From positions 120,249 to 184,248 of the forward strand of contig CAWHZU010000014.1 of the NCBI GenBank assembly GCA_963833885.1: DNA of 64,000 nt, written 5' to 3'. The position numbers and the translations under genes were made by a program. The notes under the pieces were generated by a model. The model was not told the DNA's origin. It worked only from the letters and a program-made list of their open reading frames with translations, and did not search any database. Source of the DNA: JASHPR01 sp963833885. GTDB taxonomy: Bacteria > Actinomycetota > Actinomycetes > Streptosporangiales > Streptosporangiaceae. Below, piece after piece: positions 24,714 through 33,439 of the stretch. Numbering within the stretch: the stretch's first letter is position 1; each line of letters begins with the position of its first letter.

Positions 24714-26180
24714 ATGCCTGTCCACGACTCAACGCAAACCGTCCCCCAGGCCGCCGCGCCCGCAGCTGCGGGCCGCAAACTCGGCCTTGCGCTGCTGGTC
24801 ATCGCCACCGCGCAGCTGATGCTGGTGCTCGACGACACCATCGTGAACATCGCGCTGCCCAGCATGCAGCGGTCGCTGCACCTGCCGGCATCCAGCCTGA
24901 ACTGGGTGATCAGCTTCTACGCGCTCACCTTCGGCGGCCTCCTGCTGGCCGGCGGCCGGGCGGGCGACCTGTTCGGCCGGCTGCGCGTGTTCCGCACCGG
25001 GCTCGTGCTGTTCACCCTGGCGTCGATGGCCGGCGGGTTCGCCCCGAACCAGACCGTGCTGGTCACCGCGCGCATTGTGCAGGGCTGCGGGGCCGCCCTC
25101 GCCGCGCCATGCGCACTGTCGCTGCTGGCCACCACGTTTCCAGCCGGCCCGGCCAGGACCAAGGCGCTGGGCGTCTACGGCTCGATGGCCGGCCTCGGCT
25201 CGGTCATCGGCCTGCTGCTCGGCGGGACGCTGACCGAGTACGCAAGCTGGCGCTGGGTGCTGTTCATCAACGCCCCGATCGCCGTGGCCGTGCTAGCAGG
25301 CACCTGGTCCGGCGTGCTGGTACCCGGCGACACCGAGCGCGGCAAGCTCGATGTGCCAGGTGCAGTCACCGCGACCGGTGGCGTCGCCTCGCTCATCTAC
25401 GCGCTGAGCCGAGGCAGCAGCAACGGCTGGACCGACGTCGGCACCCTCGTCGCGTTCGCCCTCGGGGCCGTCCTGCTGATCGCGTTCGCGCTGGCCGAGC
25501 GCTTTTCCCGGGCGCCGATGCTGCCCGCGAGCGTGATCCGCGACCGCAACCGGGGTGGCGCGTACACAGTGCTGCTGCTCCTCGGCACCGGCATGCTCGC
25601 CATGTACTACCTGCTCACCCTCTACATGCAGATCGTGCGCGGATACTCGGCGCTGCACACCGGCCTGTCCTACCTGCCGAACGTGGTCGGCCTCGGCATC
25701 GCCGCCGGCGGCCTCGGCCCCCGGCTGTTCGCGGCACTGCCCGCGCGGGCAGTCATCGCGGCCGGGATGCTCATCTCCGCGGGCGGCCTGCTATGGAGCG
25801 CCGCGATGCTGACCCCGACCTCGAACTACTTCGCGGTGCTGCTCCCGGGCATGCTGGCCACCGGCATCGGCACCGGCCTGACGTTCGTCGGTTGCACGTC
25901 GACCGGCATGCGGGGCGTCGCGCCGCGCGACTCCGGCGTCGCGTCCGGCCTGCTGAATACCAGCGTGCAGTGCGGCGCCGCGCTCGGCATCGCCGCGCTC
26001 GCGGCCATCGCCTCGGCGGTGACCAGAAACCAGCAGACAGGACACGCCTACGCGGTGGCGCTCACCCACGGATACTCCGCCGGCCTCCTGGCGGGCGCCG
26101 CCATCTACACGGCCGCCGCCATCGTCGCGGCGCTCACCATCAACGCGCGCCTCAGCGCCGGTCAACTGGCAGGCCACTGA
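24714..26180 (+). CDS. DHA2-family MFS drug exporter (14 TM, EmrB/QacA type)
   Basis: 488 residues with about 14 hydrophobic helices. The DHA2 motif LDDTIVNIALPSMQRSLHLP lies in helix 1. The helix 2-3 loop GGRAGDLFGRLRVFRTG and the antiporter motif C-like GSMAGLGSVIGLLLGGTLTE are present. A GGGAGA ribosome site precedes the ATG, 9 bp after the hemerythrin stop. It should export lipophilic or cationic compounds by proton antiport and is likely derepressed through the divergent TetR. Confidence 0.88.
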   Translation: MPVHDSTQTVPQAAAPAAAGRKLGLALLVIATAQLMLVLDDTIVNIALPSMQRSLHLPASSLNWVISFYALTFGGLLLAGGRAGDLFGRLRVFRTGLVLFTLASMAGGFAPNQTVLVTARIVQGCGAALAAPCALSLLATTFPAGPARTKALGVYGSMAGLGSVIGLLLGGTLTEYASWRWVLFINAPIAVAVLAGTWSGVLVPGDTERGKLDVPGAVTATGGVASLIYALSRGSSNGWTDVGTLVAFALGAVLLIAFALAERFSRAPMLPASVIRDRNRGGAYTVLLLLGTGMLAMYYLLTLYMQIVRGYSALHTGLSYLPNVVGLGIAAGGLGPRLFAALPARAVIAAGMLISAGGLLWSAAMLTPTSNYFAVLLPGMLATGIGTGLTFVGCTSTGMRGVAPRDSGVASGLLNTSVQCGAALGIAALAAIASAVTRNQQTGHAYAVALTHGYSAGLLAGAAIYTAAAIVAALTINARLSAGQLAGH

Positions 26181-26195
26181 GCGCACGCCCAGGCA

Positions 26196-26251
26196 GCCGC
26201 CCCGCCTTCCTTACCGCTGTCAGGTAAGCAGGAGCAGGATCACGGGGCGGC
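26196..26251 (+). terminator. Nested inverted repeats after the DHA2 exporter
   Basis: Outer arms GCCGCCCCG / CGGGGCGGC (26196-26204, 26243-26251) enclose an inner hairpin CTTACC / GGTAAG (26210-26215, 26223-26228). They begin 16 bp after the exporter stop and probably form its terminator. Confidence 0.5.
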
Positions 26252-26706
26252 CGCCAGCGGTCACCGGCCCAGGTCACGCAGTCCGGGCACCCGGGCGAGC
26301 GCGCCGCGCCCGGGGTCAGCCGTGCCCCGAAGCGACAAGCCGCCGGTCCACCCGTGCTTTGTGAGTCAGCGCCCGGACCGACAGGGCTCACGCCACGAAT
26401 CACGCCAGATGCGGGCGGTCAAGTGGCAGCGCTCCCAGCTCCCTTGCCCTCTCTATCCAGCTAATATGTGCGCCCGCCAAGTCAGTTCGAAGATCGTCTA
26501 TCTGAATGAATATTCGGCGATACGGCGCGAGGGCCACAGCCCTCTCGCCACGCGCTGTAGTTTGCGCTGCTCACCACCCGAGGCGCGATATCCGATCGAT
26601 CGGCGTGGCGATGGAGGTGTCCGGGTGATGCGCGCTCGAGCCGCGCCGTAACAGGTCGATCTGGCGTGCCGGGTTTTGGCGGGAGGGTCTCTTCAGATCA
26701 CTCACA
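26252..26706. other. Interval without a recognisable gene
   Basis: I see no supported gene here. Part of it (about 26460-26530) is notably less GC-rich, and the interval ends against gene remnants. It looks like a decayed zone. Confidence 0.4.
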
Positions 26707-26846
26707 GTGGCGGAGCAGGCGGCGAGCGCGCTGGCGTCACTCGGCGTCCGGCGGGGGTCCAGGGTTGCCGCGCTCCTGCCCAATTCGGCCGGGATCCTCG
26801 ATGTCTGGTGCGCGGCCGCGCGGCCGGCGCGGTGTTCGCGCGGTGA
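26707..26846 (+). pseudogene. Acyl-CoA synthetase/AMP-ligase remnant
   Basis: The frame VAEQAASALASLGVRRGSRV, then AALLPNSAGILDVWCAA is the N-terminal A1/A2 region of ANL-superfamily ligases (normally ...GVRRGDRVAVLLPNS...). The next family residues appear one frame over (GAVFAR at about 26830), after which the minus-strand methyltransferase remnant begins. Only about 45 of the roughly 500 expected residues survive. Confidence 0.6.
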
Positions 26847-27649
26847 TGATCCAGGTGCGCGCCCCGAACAGCACGCCGTCGCGGGTCGTGTGCCCGGCGA
26901 GCGTTGCGCGCAGCCCGCGCAGCGCGTCCTCGGCGGCGGCCGGATCCAGGCTGGCCAGCGTGTCTTTGGTGGCCTGCAGGCCAGTGACGAAATCGTAGGC
27001 CTGCGCGCTGTCCGCGCCGTAATGGACGGGCTCGCGCACGTCGGTGAACGCGACGCCGGTGAACCCGGCCGCAGCCAGTATCCCGGCCGTCGTGTGCTGG
27101 TCGGCGAGTGAGAACATCCGGGCGCCGCGGGCAGACGCGCCGCCGATGGCCTGGTCGATCTCGGTGTACCACTCGTTGCGCTCGGGGGCTTGCCAGGCCA
27201 GCAGCGCCATGCGCGCGCCGGGCCGCAGCGCGTGCCCGATGTTGGTGAACGCCGCCACCGGGTCGGCGAAGAACATCACGCCGAAACAGCTGATACACAC
27301 GTCATAGCGAGCCTGCCAGGTCGTCCACCTGAGCATCGGCCAGCCGGTAGGAAACGTTGCGCAGGCCTTCCCGGTCCGTCAGCCGCCGGGCCAGCTCGAG
27401 CACAGCCGCGGAAATGTCCACGCCGAGGACAGTTCCCGCAGCCGCGGCGCGGCCGGCGGCGCGGGTGGACCGGCCCGTCCCGCAGCCTATGTCGAGCACA
27501 TGCTCGGCGGCACCGACGCTGGCGGCGGCATGCAGCCGCCGTTCATGCAGGCGCGCCTCGGCATCGAACAGTTCGGCGTACCTGACCCGGAACTCCCCCG
27601 CGGCCTGGTCCGCATTGACCCACGCCCGGACATCCGGCTCATCACTCAT
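26737..27649 (-). pseudogene. Class I SAM methyltransferase split by a frameshift
   Basis: The N-terminal part starts at the ATG at 27649 (MSDEPDVRAWVNADQAAGEF, VLDIGCGTGRSTRAAGRAAA, VLGVDIS) and hits a stop at about 27302 after YRLADAQVDDLAGSL. The rest continues in another frame (RYDVCISCFGVMFFADPVAA, FTNIGHALRPGARMALLAWQ, through FGARTWIITAR near 26830). Alignment across the join needs only one or two bases to restore the UbiE-like protein. The C-terminal frame runs on to a stop at 26737, through the ligase remnant, so the tail may also be foreign. Confidence 0.7.
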
Positions 27650-27992
27650 CCACACCACCATCCCGCGACTCTCGCCCCTGCCTACACGAGACATGGTCCA
27701 TCCGGGCGCTCCTTCGATGGGCCGAGCTCGGGGCGGCGGCCAGGACCGGGCAAATCCCGGCGCCTCCCAGGCGTCCCTCGACCCGGCCACCGTCCAGCCG
27801 ATGATGCCTGCGGCGGGAGGGAACACTGACCTGGCTGCAGGGCATCGGCACGCCAGGATGCCGCGCTCCCTACCGCTCAGATGGGGAGCTCGGTGATGTG
27901 TCGATTGGCGGGACTGTGCTGTCCGAAGAGGTGCTCGCAGGCGGCGTCGTGAGCGCGGGGAGTACTGCGGTACCTGCGACGCGGCGGCCGCT
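27650..27992. other. Interval without a recognisable gene
   Basis: Open frames here have no ribosome site, family motif or start consistent with neighbours. Nothing else stands out. Confidence 0.4.
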
Positions 27993-28511
27993 TCACGAAG
28001 TGCGCAAAGACGACCCCGTCTCCAGCAAGGTCTTCAGGCTCGCCAGGACAGCGGGCCACCCCTCGGAGATGGCCGGCAGCACTGCGCTGCCCGGCGCGAA
28101 GCCGTCGTGGGTGACGGTGAGCTTGACGGCACCGTGGCCGACGTCCTCGATGTCGAAGGCGACCTTGGAACGGGCTTCGGCGCGCCAGGCCACGGCGGTT
28201 GCCTCGTCCATGCCGACCGCCGCGGCCCACTCAGGGGTGATCGTGTGCCACGTGTAGGCCAGCCGGCGGGGCGGATCGGCCTCGAGGATCACCTGGCCGG
28301 GACCGCTCACAACCAATCCGACGTCGTCGTGCGCCATCTCGTAGGCGGAGCCCTTTTCCCAGTCCGAATGGAACGTCTTCGGGCCAGCCAGCTGGTGCCG
28401 CCAGTAGCGCTTCATCAATGCAGGGTCGGTCAGGCCCTGCCACACGCGCTCGGGACTCTCCTGTATGTAGGTGGTGTAGACGAAGGCAGTCTGCTCACCC
28501 TTGGCATCCAC
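27993..28511 (-). CDS. SRPBCC/AHSA1-domain protein
   Basis: 172 residues from a GTG at 28511, chosen because GGAGGT lies 7 nt upstream. An ATG at 28577 lacks a ribosome site. The AHSA1-type SRPBCC fold is clear: FVYTTYIQESPERVWQGLTD, then LMKRYWRHQLAGPKTFHSDW, VILEADPPRRLAYTWHTITP and KLTVTHDGFAPGSAVLPAIS, EGWPAVLASLKTLLETG. Such proteins bind hydrophobic ligands in a deep cavity. Relatives commonly sit after an ArsR regulator, but none is next to this gene. Confidence 0.82.
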   Translation of the reverse strand: MDAKGEQTAFVYTTYIQESPERVWQGLTDPALMKRYWRHQLAGPKTFHSDWEKGSAYEMAHDDVGLVVSGPGQVILEADPPRRLAYTWHTITPEWAAAVGMDEATAVAWRAEARSKVAFDIEDVGHGAVKLTVTHDGFAPGSAVLPAISEGWPAVLASLKTLLETGSSLRTS

Positions 28512-28984
28512 GGCAGTGACCTCCGGCCCGGTTGTGGGGATTCGGTCTTGCACGTACCCCAGTTCGGTTGGACGCATGCCGCGAGTCAGGGACGCGGATG
28601 GCGGGAGCGCCCGGCCCGACGGCCGGTTCCTGCAGGCAGCGTCCCGGTGCTCACGACGCTGGCCGACAAGCCTTCCCCGCAGCGATGACCGGGGCGACGA
28701 GCACATGACGCAGCCTCGCCCCCGAACGCCGGCGGCCGCCGAGCGCAAGGAGCCAGGTGCCCAACGCCGTCGATCGGGCCGGAGCTACGCCGAGGCCCTC
28801 TTCGAAGCCACGCTTCGACCTGCGAGGGCGGGAAGTTCGAGCACTTTTTCGCGGCGCGACTCCCCTTGCCCGCGATCCGATGCGTACGTATCGGTGACGC
28901 ACCGCCATCTCAAGGCAAACGCAAACCGCCGTTAGGTACCGACTGGGGATGTGATCAGTCAGCCGGATGGGTGGTGGCACCAGG
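28512..28984. other. Interval without a supported gene
   Basis: A plus-strand frame from an ATG at 28706 could encode 76 residues (MTQPRPRTPAAAERKEPGAQ...). It has no ribosome site and a basic, low-complexity composition, so I leave it uncalled. No other structure is evident. Confidence 0.3.
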
Positions 28985-29464
28985 TCAGGCCCGTGGCGCG
29001 TACTGGATCGAGTGGAACGGCCAGTCGCGTTCCAGCCATTCCCGGACCCTGTGGTAGAGCACTGGGTCGAGTTCCGCACGGTCCGCGCGCACCCAGGAAC
29101 TGACGGCCGCGCGCTGTTCACCCGCGCTCGTGCCGCCTTCGCTTTCGCCACGCGGCGGGTAGATGTACACGCAGCCGATGACGTCGCCAGTGCCGGCGCT
29201 GAGCACGGTGTAGGTGAACCCGCGGCGCCCGGCGAAGTCCTGCGCGTGGCGTTCGAGGTCACGCAGATTTTCCGCCAGGCTCATCTCGTGCGGCCAGCTT
29301 TTCCCGGCGAATCCCGGCGTCGCCTGGATGTGGCCGATGCTGGACGTCCATGCTGCATAGTCCGCGGCGTTGTGCTGGGGCCCGAGCGGTTCCAGCCGGA
29401 ATTCCCCGGCTGTGAGCCCTTCCGGTACCGCGAAATCCGACGGAACGAAGAACTGATCACCCAT
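28985..29464 (-). CDS. GNAT-fold acetyltransferase-like protein
   Basis: 159 residues. LTAGEFRLEPLGPQHNAADY and AAWTSSIGHIQATPGF form the start. TYTVLSAGTGDVIGCVYIYP is the strand that precedes the acetyl-CoA site. The usual R/Q-x-x-G-x-G/A loop is replaced by a shorter charged segment (VSSWVRADRAELDPVLYHRV). Actinobacterial relatives are annotated as N-acetyltransferases, but the missing loop makes the activity doubtful. It is monocistronic, 52 bp ahead of the aldolase stop. Confidence 0.7.
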   Translation of the reverse strand: MGDQFFVPSDFAVPEGLTAGEFRLEPLGPQHNAADYAAWTSSIGHIQATPGFAGKSWPHEMSLAENLRDLERHAQDFAGRRGFTYTVLSAGTGDVIGCVYIYPPRGESEGGTSAGEQRAAVSSWVRADRAELDPVLYHRVREWLERDWPFHSIQYAPRA

Positions 29465-29516
29465 CAGGCGATGTTAGCCGCATGGCCATCCGGCACGTTT
29501 GTTGTCGGAGCCTGGC

Positions 29517-30422
29517 TCAGGAGCTGATCGGCTGCTTGTGTACCGAGGCCTGGTAGATCTGCTCGATCGACGACTCGAGCTGGGCGTTGAACTGCTCGTC
29601 GGTCTGGCTTTCGGTCAGCCCTTCGAGAAGCGCGCGCGAGAAGCTGGCGATGAGGGTCGGATCGCGGGCGAGCAGGGCGCAGGCCTCGTCGCGGCTGTAC
29701 CCGCCCGACAAGGCGAGGACCCGCAGCACCCGCGGGTCAGATGCCAGGTCACCGTACAGGCCAGGCCGGGTCGGGATAGTGATCTTCAGCATCACGGTCG
29801 CGCCCTGCGGAAGCGCCTCGAGGTGCTTGATGATGGCGTCGTGCAGCAGCGTCTCAGCCTGCTCCTTGTGCGGGCTGGAAATGCTGACCTCGGGTTCCAT
29901 GATCGGCACGAGGCCGGCGGCCCGGATCCGGCTCGCGTAGCCGAACTGCTGGTCCACAATCGCCGAGATCCCGGCCTCGTCGGCGTCGTTGATCACCGAC
30001 CGCATCTTGGTACCGAAGATCTGGTGCCGCTGCGCGCGCTCGAGCAGATCATCGAGGGTGTCGATGGGCTTCATGAGCTGCACGCCGTCCTGCTCGGGGG
30101 CAAGCCCCTTGTCGACTTTCAGGAACGGCACCACGTTCTTCTCGTCCCACAGGTACCGCGCGGTGGGGACGCCGTTGACGTCGCGGTCCATGGTCTGCTC
30201 GAACAAGATCGCCGCGAGAACGCGCGAGCCATCAAACGCCGGGCTGGTCAGCACACGGGTCCGCATGGCGTGGACGAGGTCGAACATCTGGGCGTCGGAG
30301 CTATAGCGGTCCCGCTCGACGCCGTACTCGGCCAGCGCCTTGGGTGTGCTGCCGCCGCTCTGGTCAAGGGCGGCAAAGAAGCCGCGGCCGGTGCTGACTT
30401 TCTCGAACTGGGTGGTGTTCAT
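29517..30422 (-). CDS. Fructose-bisphosphate aldolase, class I
   Basis: 301 residues, the length of bacterial class I aldolases (Staphylococcus type). The sequence from MNTTQFEKVSTGRGFFAALD through QSGGSTPKALAEYGV, FEQTMDRDVNGVPTARYLWD, VPFLKVDKGLAPEQDGVQLM and TVMLKITIPTRPGLYGDLAS is highly characteristic. The Schiff-base lysine should be among the conserved K residues in the LKVDKG/MLKI segments. It cleaves fructose 1,6-bisphosphate to glyceraldehyde 3-phosphate and DHAP without metal. The gene stands alone. It is the only clear central-metabolism gene in the window. Confidence 0.92.
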   Translation of the reverse strand: MNTTQFEKVSTGRGFFAALDQSGGSTPKALAEYGVERDRYSSDAQMFDLVHAMRTRVLTSPAFDGSRVLAAILFEQTMDRDVNGVPTARYLWDEKNVVPFLKVDKGLAPEQDGVQLMKPIDTLDDLLERAQRHQIFGTKMRSVINDADEAGISAIVDQQFGYASRIRAAGLVPIMEPEVSISSPHKEQAETLLHDAIIKHLEALPQGATVMLKITIPTRPGLYGDLASDPRVLRVLALSGGYSRDEACALLARDPTLIASFSRALLEGLTESQTDEQFNAQLESSIEQIYQASVHKQPISS

Positions 30423-30459
30423 CCTTCCTTATTCTGGCACCAGCCGCACGGGGCTGGCC

Positions 30460-31203
30460 TCAGGGGGAAGGGCGGGGGGTGTCCGGGTCTGTTCGCGCCG
30501 GTTCCGTTCCGCCCGGCGTGACGAGGCCGCTTTCGTAGGCCAGCACGACGGCCTGGGCGCGGTCGCGGAGGTCCAGTTTGGCCAGGATGCGGCCGACGTA
30601 GGTCTTGGTGGTCTGTTCGGCGATAACGAGGGTCTGGCTGATCTCGGCGTTGGACAGGCCGCGGGCGATCAGCCGCAGCACTTCGGCCTCCCGGTGGGTG
30701 AGCGCGCCGAGCGCGGCGGGGCGCGGCGCGTCCGGGCGTGGCCGGCGGGCGAAGTCGGCGATCAGCCGCCGGGTCACCGACGGGGCGAGCAGCGCGTCGC
30801 CAGCGGCGACCACGCGAACGGCGTGGACCAGTTCGGCGGCGGTGGCGTCCTTGAGCAGGAAGCCGCTGGCGCCGGCCCGCAGCGCCTCATAGACGTAGTC
30901 GTCGAGGTCGAAGGTCGTGAGCATCAGCACCCGCGGCCGCTGCGGGCTGGCCGGTGCGCGGAGGATCTGACGGGTTGCCTGCAGCCCGTCCATGACCGGC
31001 ATCCGCACGTCCATCAAGACGACGTCCGGATTCAGCTGCCGCGTCTGGGCCACCGCGTCGGCGCCATCGGCAGCCAGGCCTACCACCAGCAGGCCCGGCT
31101 GCGCCGTGAGCACTGCGGCGAAGCCCTCGCGCACCATCGCCTGGTCGTCGGCGATCAGGCATCGCGTGGTCACGCTGCCGCCTGCCGCGTCGCTGGCCGT
31201 CAT
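30460..31203 (-). CDS. NarL/LuxR-type response regulator
   Basis: 247 residues. In the receiver domain the phospho-acceptor Asp lies in DVVLMDVRMPVMDGLQATRQ and the switch Lys is in the segment GASGFLLKDATAAELVHAVR. The C-terminal LuxR HTH is LTHREAEVLRLIARGLSNAE, then ISQTLVIAEQTTKTYVGRIL. The start overlaps the histidine kinase stop by 4 bp, so the two are coupled. It probably controls the ABC transporter that diverges from the kinase. Confidence 0.9.
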   Translation of the reverse strand: MTASDAAGGSVTTRCLIADDQAMVREGFAAVLTAQPGLLVVGLAADGADAVAQTRQLNPDVVLMDVRMPVMDGLQATRQILRAPASPQRPRVLMLTTFDLDDYVYEALRAGASGFLLKDATAAELVHAVRVVAAGDALLAPSVTRRLIADFARRPRPDAPRPAALGALTHREAEVLRLIARGLSNAEISQTLVIAEQTTKTYVGRILAKLDLRDRAQAVVLAYESGLVTPGGTEPARTDPDTPRPSP

Positions 31204-32502
31204 GCCGTCTCGCCGAGCGGGAGCACCGCCGAGACCACGAACCCGCCGTCGGGCGCCGGGCCAGCCGACAGCGAGCCGCCGAGCAGCGCCACCCGCTCAC
31301 GCATCCCGGTCAGCCCGTAGCCTGGCCCGCGTTCGTTCGGCGACGGGCCGGCCGGGCTGGCATGTCCGCCGGGTCCGTTGGCCACACGCAGCAAGACCGA
31401 GGCGACATCATGGTCCACCGACACGGTGACGGCGGCTCCGGGGGCGTGCTGGCTGGCGTTGGCCAGCGATTCCTGAACGATCCGGTACGCGCAGAGCCCA
31501 ATGCCGGAAGGCACCTGATGCAGCGAAACAGGAACGGACAGCTCGACCGATAGCCCGGCCTGCGCGGGCGGTGTCGACGAGCGCAGGCAGGTCCGCCAGC
31601 TGGGGCTGTGGCGCAAGGGCGGCGGGCTGGTCGTCGCGCAGCACGCCGAGCAGCCGCCGCATCTCCGCCAGCGCTTCGCGGGCCACTTCGCTCAGCGAGC
31701 CGAACTCGGCCCGGGCTGACGCGGGCAGGCCGGGGAGGCGGTAGGACGCGGTCTCGGCGCGGACCGCGATCAGCGACATGTGATGGGCCACCACGTCGTG
31801 CAGTTCCCGGGCGATCCGGGTGCGCTCCTCGAGAACGGCCCGTCGCGCCTGCTCTTTCTCGGCGCGTTCGGTCTGGGCGGCCAGGGCGCCCTGGGCGCGC
31901 AGCCGGGAGCCGATGCTGTCCACCGCGATCGCCGCGGCGGCGAAGACGAAGGTTGCGCCGACCGGGCCGGTCAGGTCCGGGATGTCGGCAGCGAGCCACA
32001 GCCACCACGGGATGAGGGTCAGCGCCCACATCCACCACAGTTCTGGCCGCTGCTGGCGGATCCCGGCGAGGGCGAATGCTCCCAGCAGGGCGAAGATCTG
32101 CCCGGGGCCCCACGGCCAGCCACCCCACCAGTGGGCGGGTACCAGCGGCGCCAGCAGCAGCGCCAGCCATCCGATCCGCCACGCCCACATCGGATAGCGG
32201 GCGGCCAGTGGCAGCGGCGCCACCACCGGCACGGCAAGCACCAGCTGCCCCGGTGTCGCGACGCCGCTGACCAGGTTAGCGGCGCAGAGCGCGAGCGTCG
32301 CCACGCCGAGCGTGATGTATGCGGCCCGGCGCTCCTGTGCTGAACGGAATCGCCAAACGCCGGGCGGGTCGGGGCCGACCAGCACCTCGACCAGCCCGCG
32401 CCACGCCCGGCGCACCACCCGCCGGGTGCTTCCGGCTTCCGGTGCGGCGCCGAGCCTGGGTTTCACGATCTCAGGGTAGGCCGCCTGGGGGCGCCCGCTC
32501 AT
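31200..32502 (-). pseudogene. NarL-type sensor histidine kinase, frameshifted
   Basis: The start is set at ATG 32502. An N-terminal membrane domain of about five helices (WRIGWLALLLAPLVPAHWWG, etc.) is followed by the HisKA_3 box (ARRAVLEERTRIARELHDVV, AHHMSLIAVRAETASY). Near 31558 the frame shifts: LADLPALVDTARA leads into nonsense, while GLSVELSVPVSLHQVPSGIG, YRIVQESLANASQHAPGAAV and the G-box GYGLTGMRERVALLGGSLSA continue in another frame to the stop at 31200. One extra base in the GC-rich GCAGGCCGGG region explains it. Either a real inactivation or a sequence error. Confidence 0.8.
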
Positions 32503-32710
32503 CACCCCAGCGTGGTCATACCCAGGTATCAGTTTGGCCTGTGGCCTGCCCGGATTGCCTTCCTGGTATGACCGCAGATTCCACTCCGTGGTGTGAAGAC
32601 CCGGCCCCGGCCCGCCAGGCAGCCTGAGCAGTGCCTGAAATCCGGCAAGGCCGCTGATCCGGAACATGCCGCGCTGGCGGCAAGGGACGGGCAGCAAAAG
32701 TGGAGGATCA

Positions 32711-33439
32711 GTGACAACGACAGTGCTTGAACTGCGCGAGGTGTCGAAGGTCTACGGGACCGGCCCCGCCCAGGTAACTGCGCTCCGGCGAGTGAACCTG
32801 TCGGTCCGCGGCGGTGAGCTGGTGGCGGTCATGGGCCCGAGCGGCTCGGGCAAGAGCTCGCTGCTGACCATAGCGGGCAGCCTGGAGGAACCCACTAGTG
32901 GCCAGGTGCTGGTGATGGGGGCTGACCTCACCCACCTGTCACCTAACGATCAGGCGAGACTGCGCCGGCGCCGCATCGGCTACGTCTTTCAGGATTTCAA
33001 CCTGCTGGCCGGATTTACCGCGGTCGAGAACGTCGCTGTTCCGCTGGAACTGGACGGCGTTTCAGCGAAGGCGGCGCACGCGGCCGGGATGAAGGCCCTG
33101 GCAGAGCTGGGCATGGCCGAGCGGGCTCAGCATTTTCCTGATGAGCTGTCCGGCGGGGAGCGCCAGCGCGTCGCGATCGCCCGAGCGGTGGTCGGTGACC
33201 GCACGCTCCTGCTCGCGGACGAGCCGACCGGTGCCCTGGACTCAGTGAACGCCGGGGCGGTCATGCAGCTGATGCTGACGATCTGCCGGCGCGGCGTGGC
33301 CGGCGTGGTCGTGACCCATGACGCGCAGCTGGCGTCGCGCACCGACCGGGTGGTGTTCCTGCAAGATGGGCAGGTCATCGATCAGACCCAGGCGTCCTCC
33401 GGCCCCGATTCACTGCTCGCAGATGGCGCAGGGCGGTGA
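32711..33439 (+). CDS. ABC transporter ATP-binding protein (MacB/LolD-like)
   Basis: 242 residues from the GTG at 32711 with GGAGG upstream. Walker A is GPSGSGKS (about 44-51), Q-loop YVFQDFNLL, signature LSGGERQRVAIARA, Walker B LLLADEPTGALD and H-loop VVVTHD. It belongs to the MacB/LolD/FtsE class, which pairs with FtsX-like permeases. It overlaps the permease by 4 bp and diverges from the kinase-regulator pair. Confidence 0.93.
   Translation: MTTTVLELREVSKVYGTGPAQVTALRRVNLSVRGGELVAVMGPSGSGKSSLLTIAGSLEEPTSGQVLVMGADLTHLSPNDQARLRRRRIGYVFQDFNLLAGFTAVENVAVPLELDGVSAKAAHAAGMKALAELGMAERAQHFPDELSGGERQRVAIARAVVGDRTLLLADEPTGALDSVNAGAVMQLMLTICRRGVAGVVVTHDAQLASRTDRVVFLQDGQVIDQTQASSGPDSLLADGAGR

Noticed and set aside
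28706..28936. Possible 76-residue basic protein
   Set aside because: No ribosome site, low complexity and no recognisable family.
29499..30521. Long plus-strand frame opposite the aldolase
   Set aside because: The aldolase frame is unambiguous; the other is a shadow.
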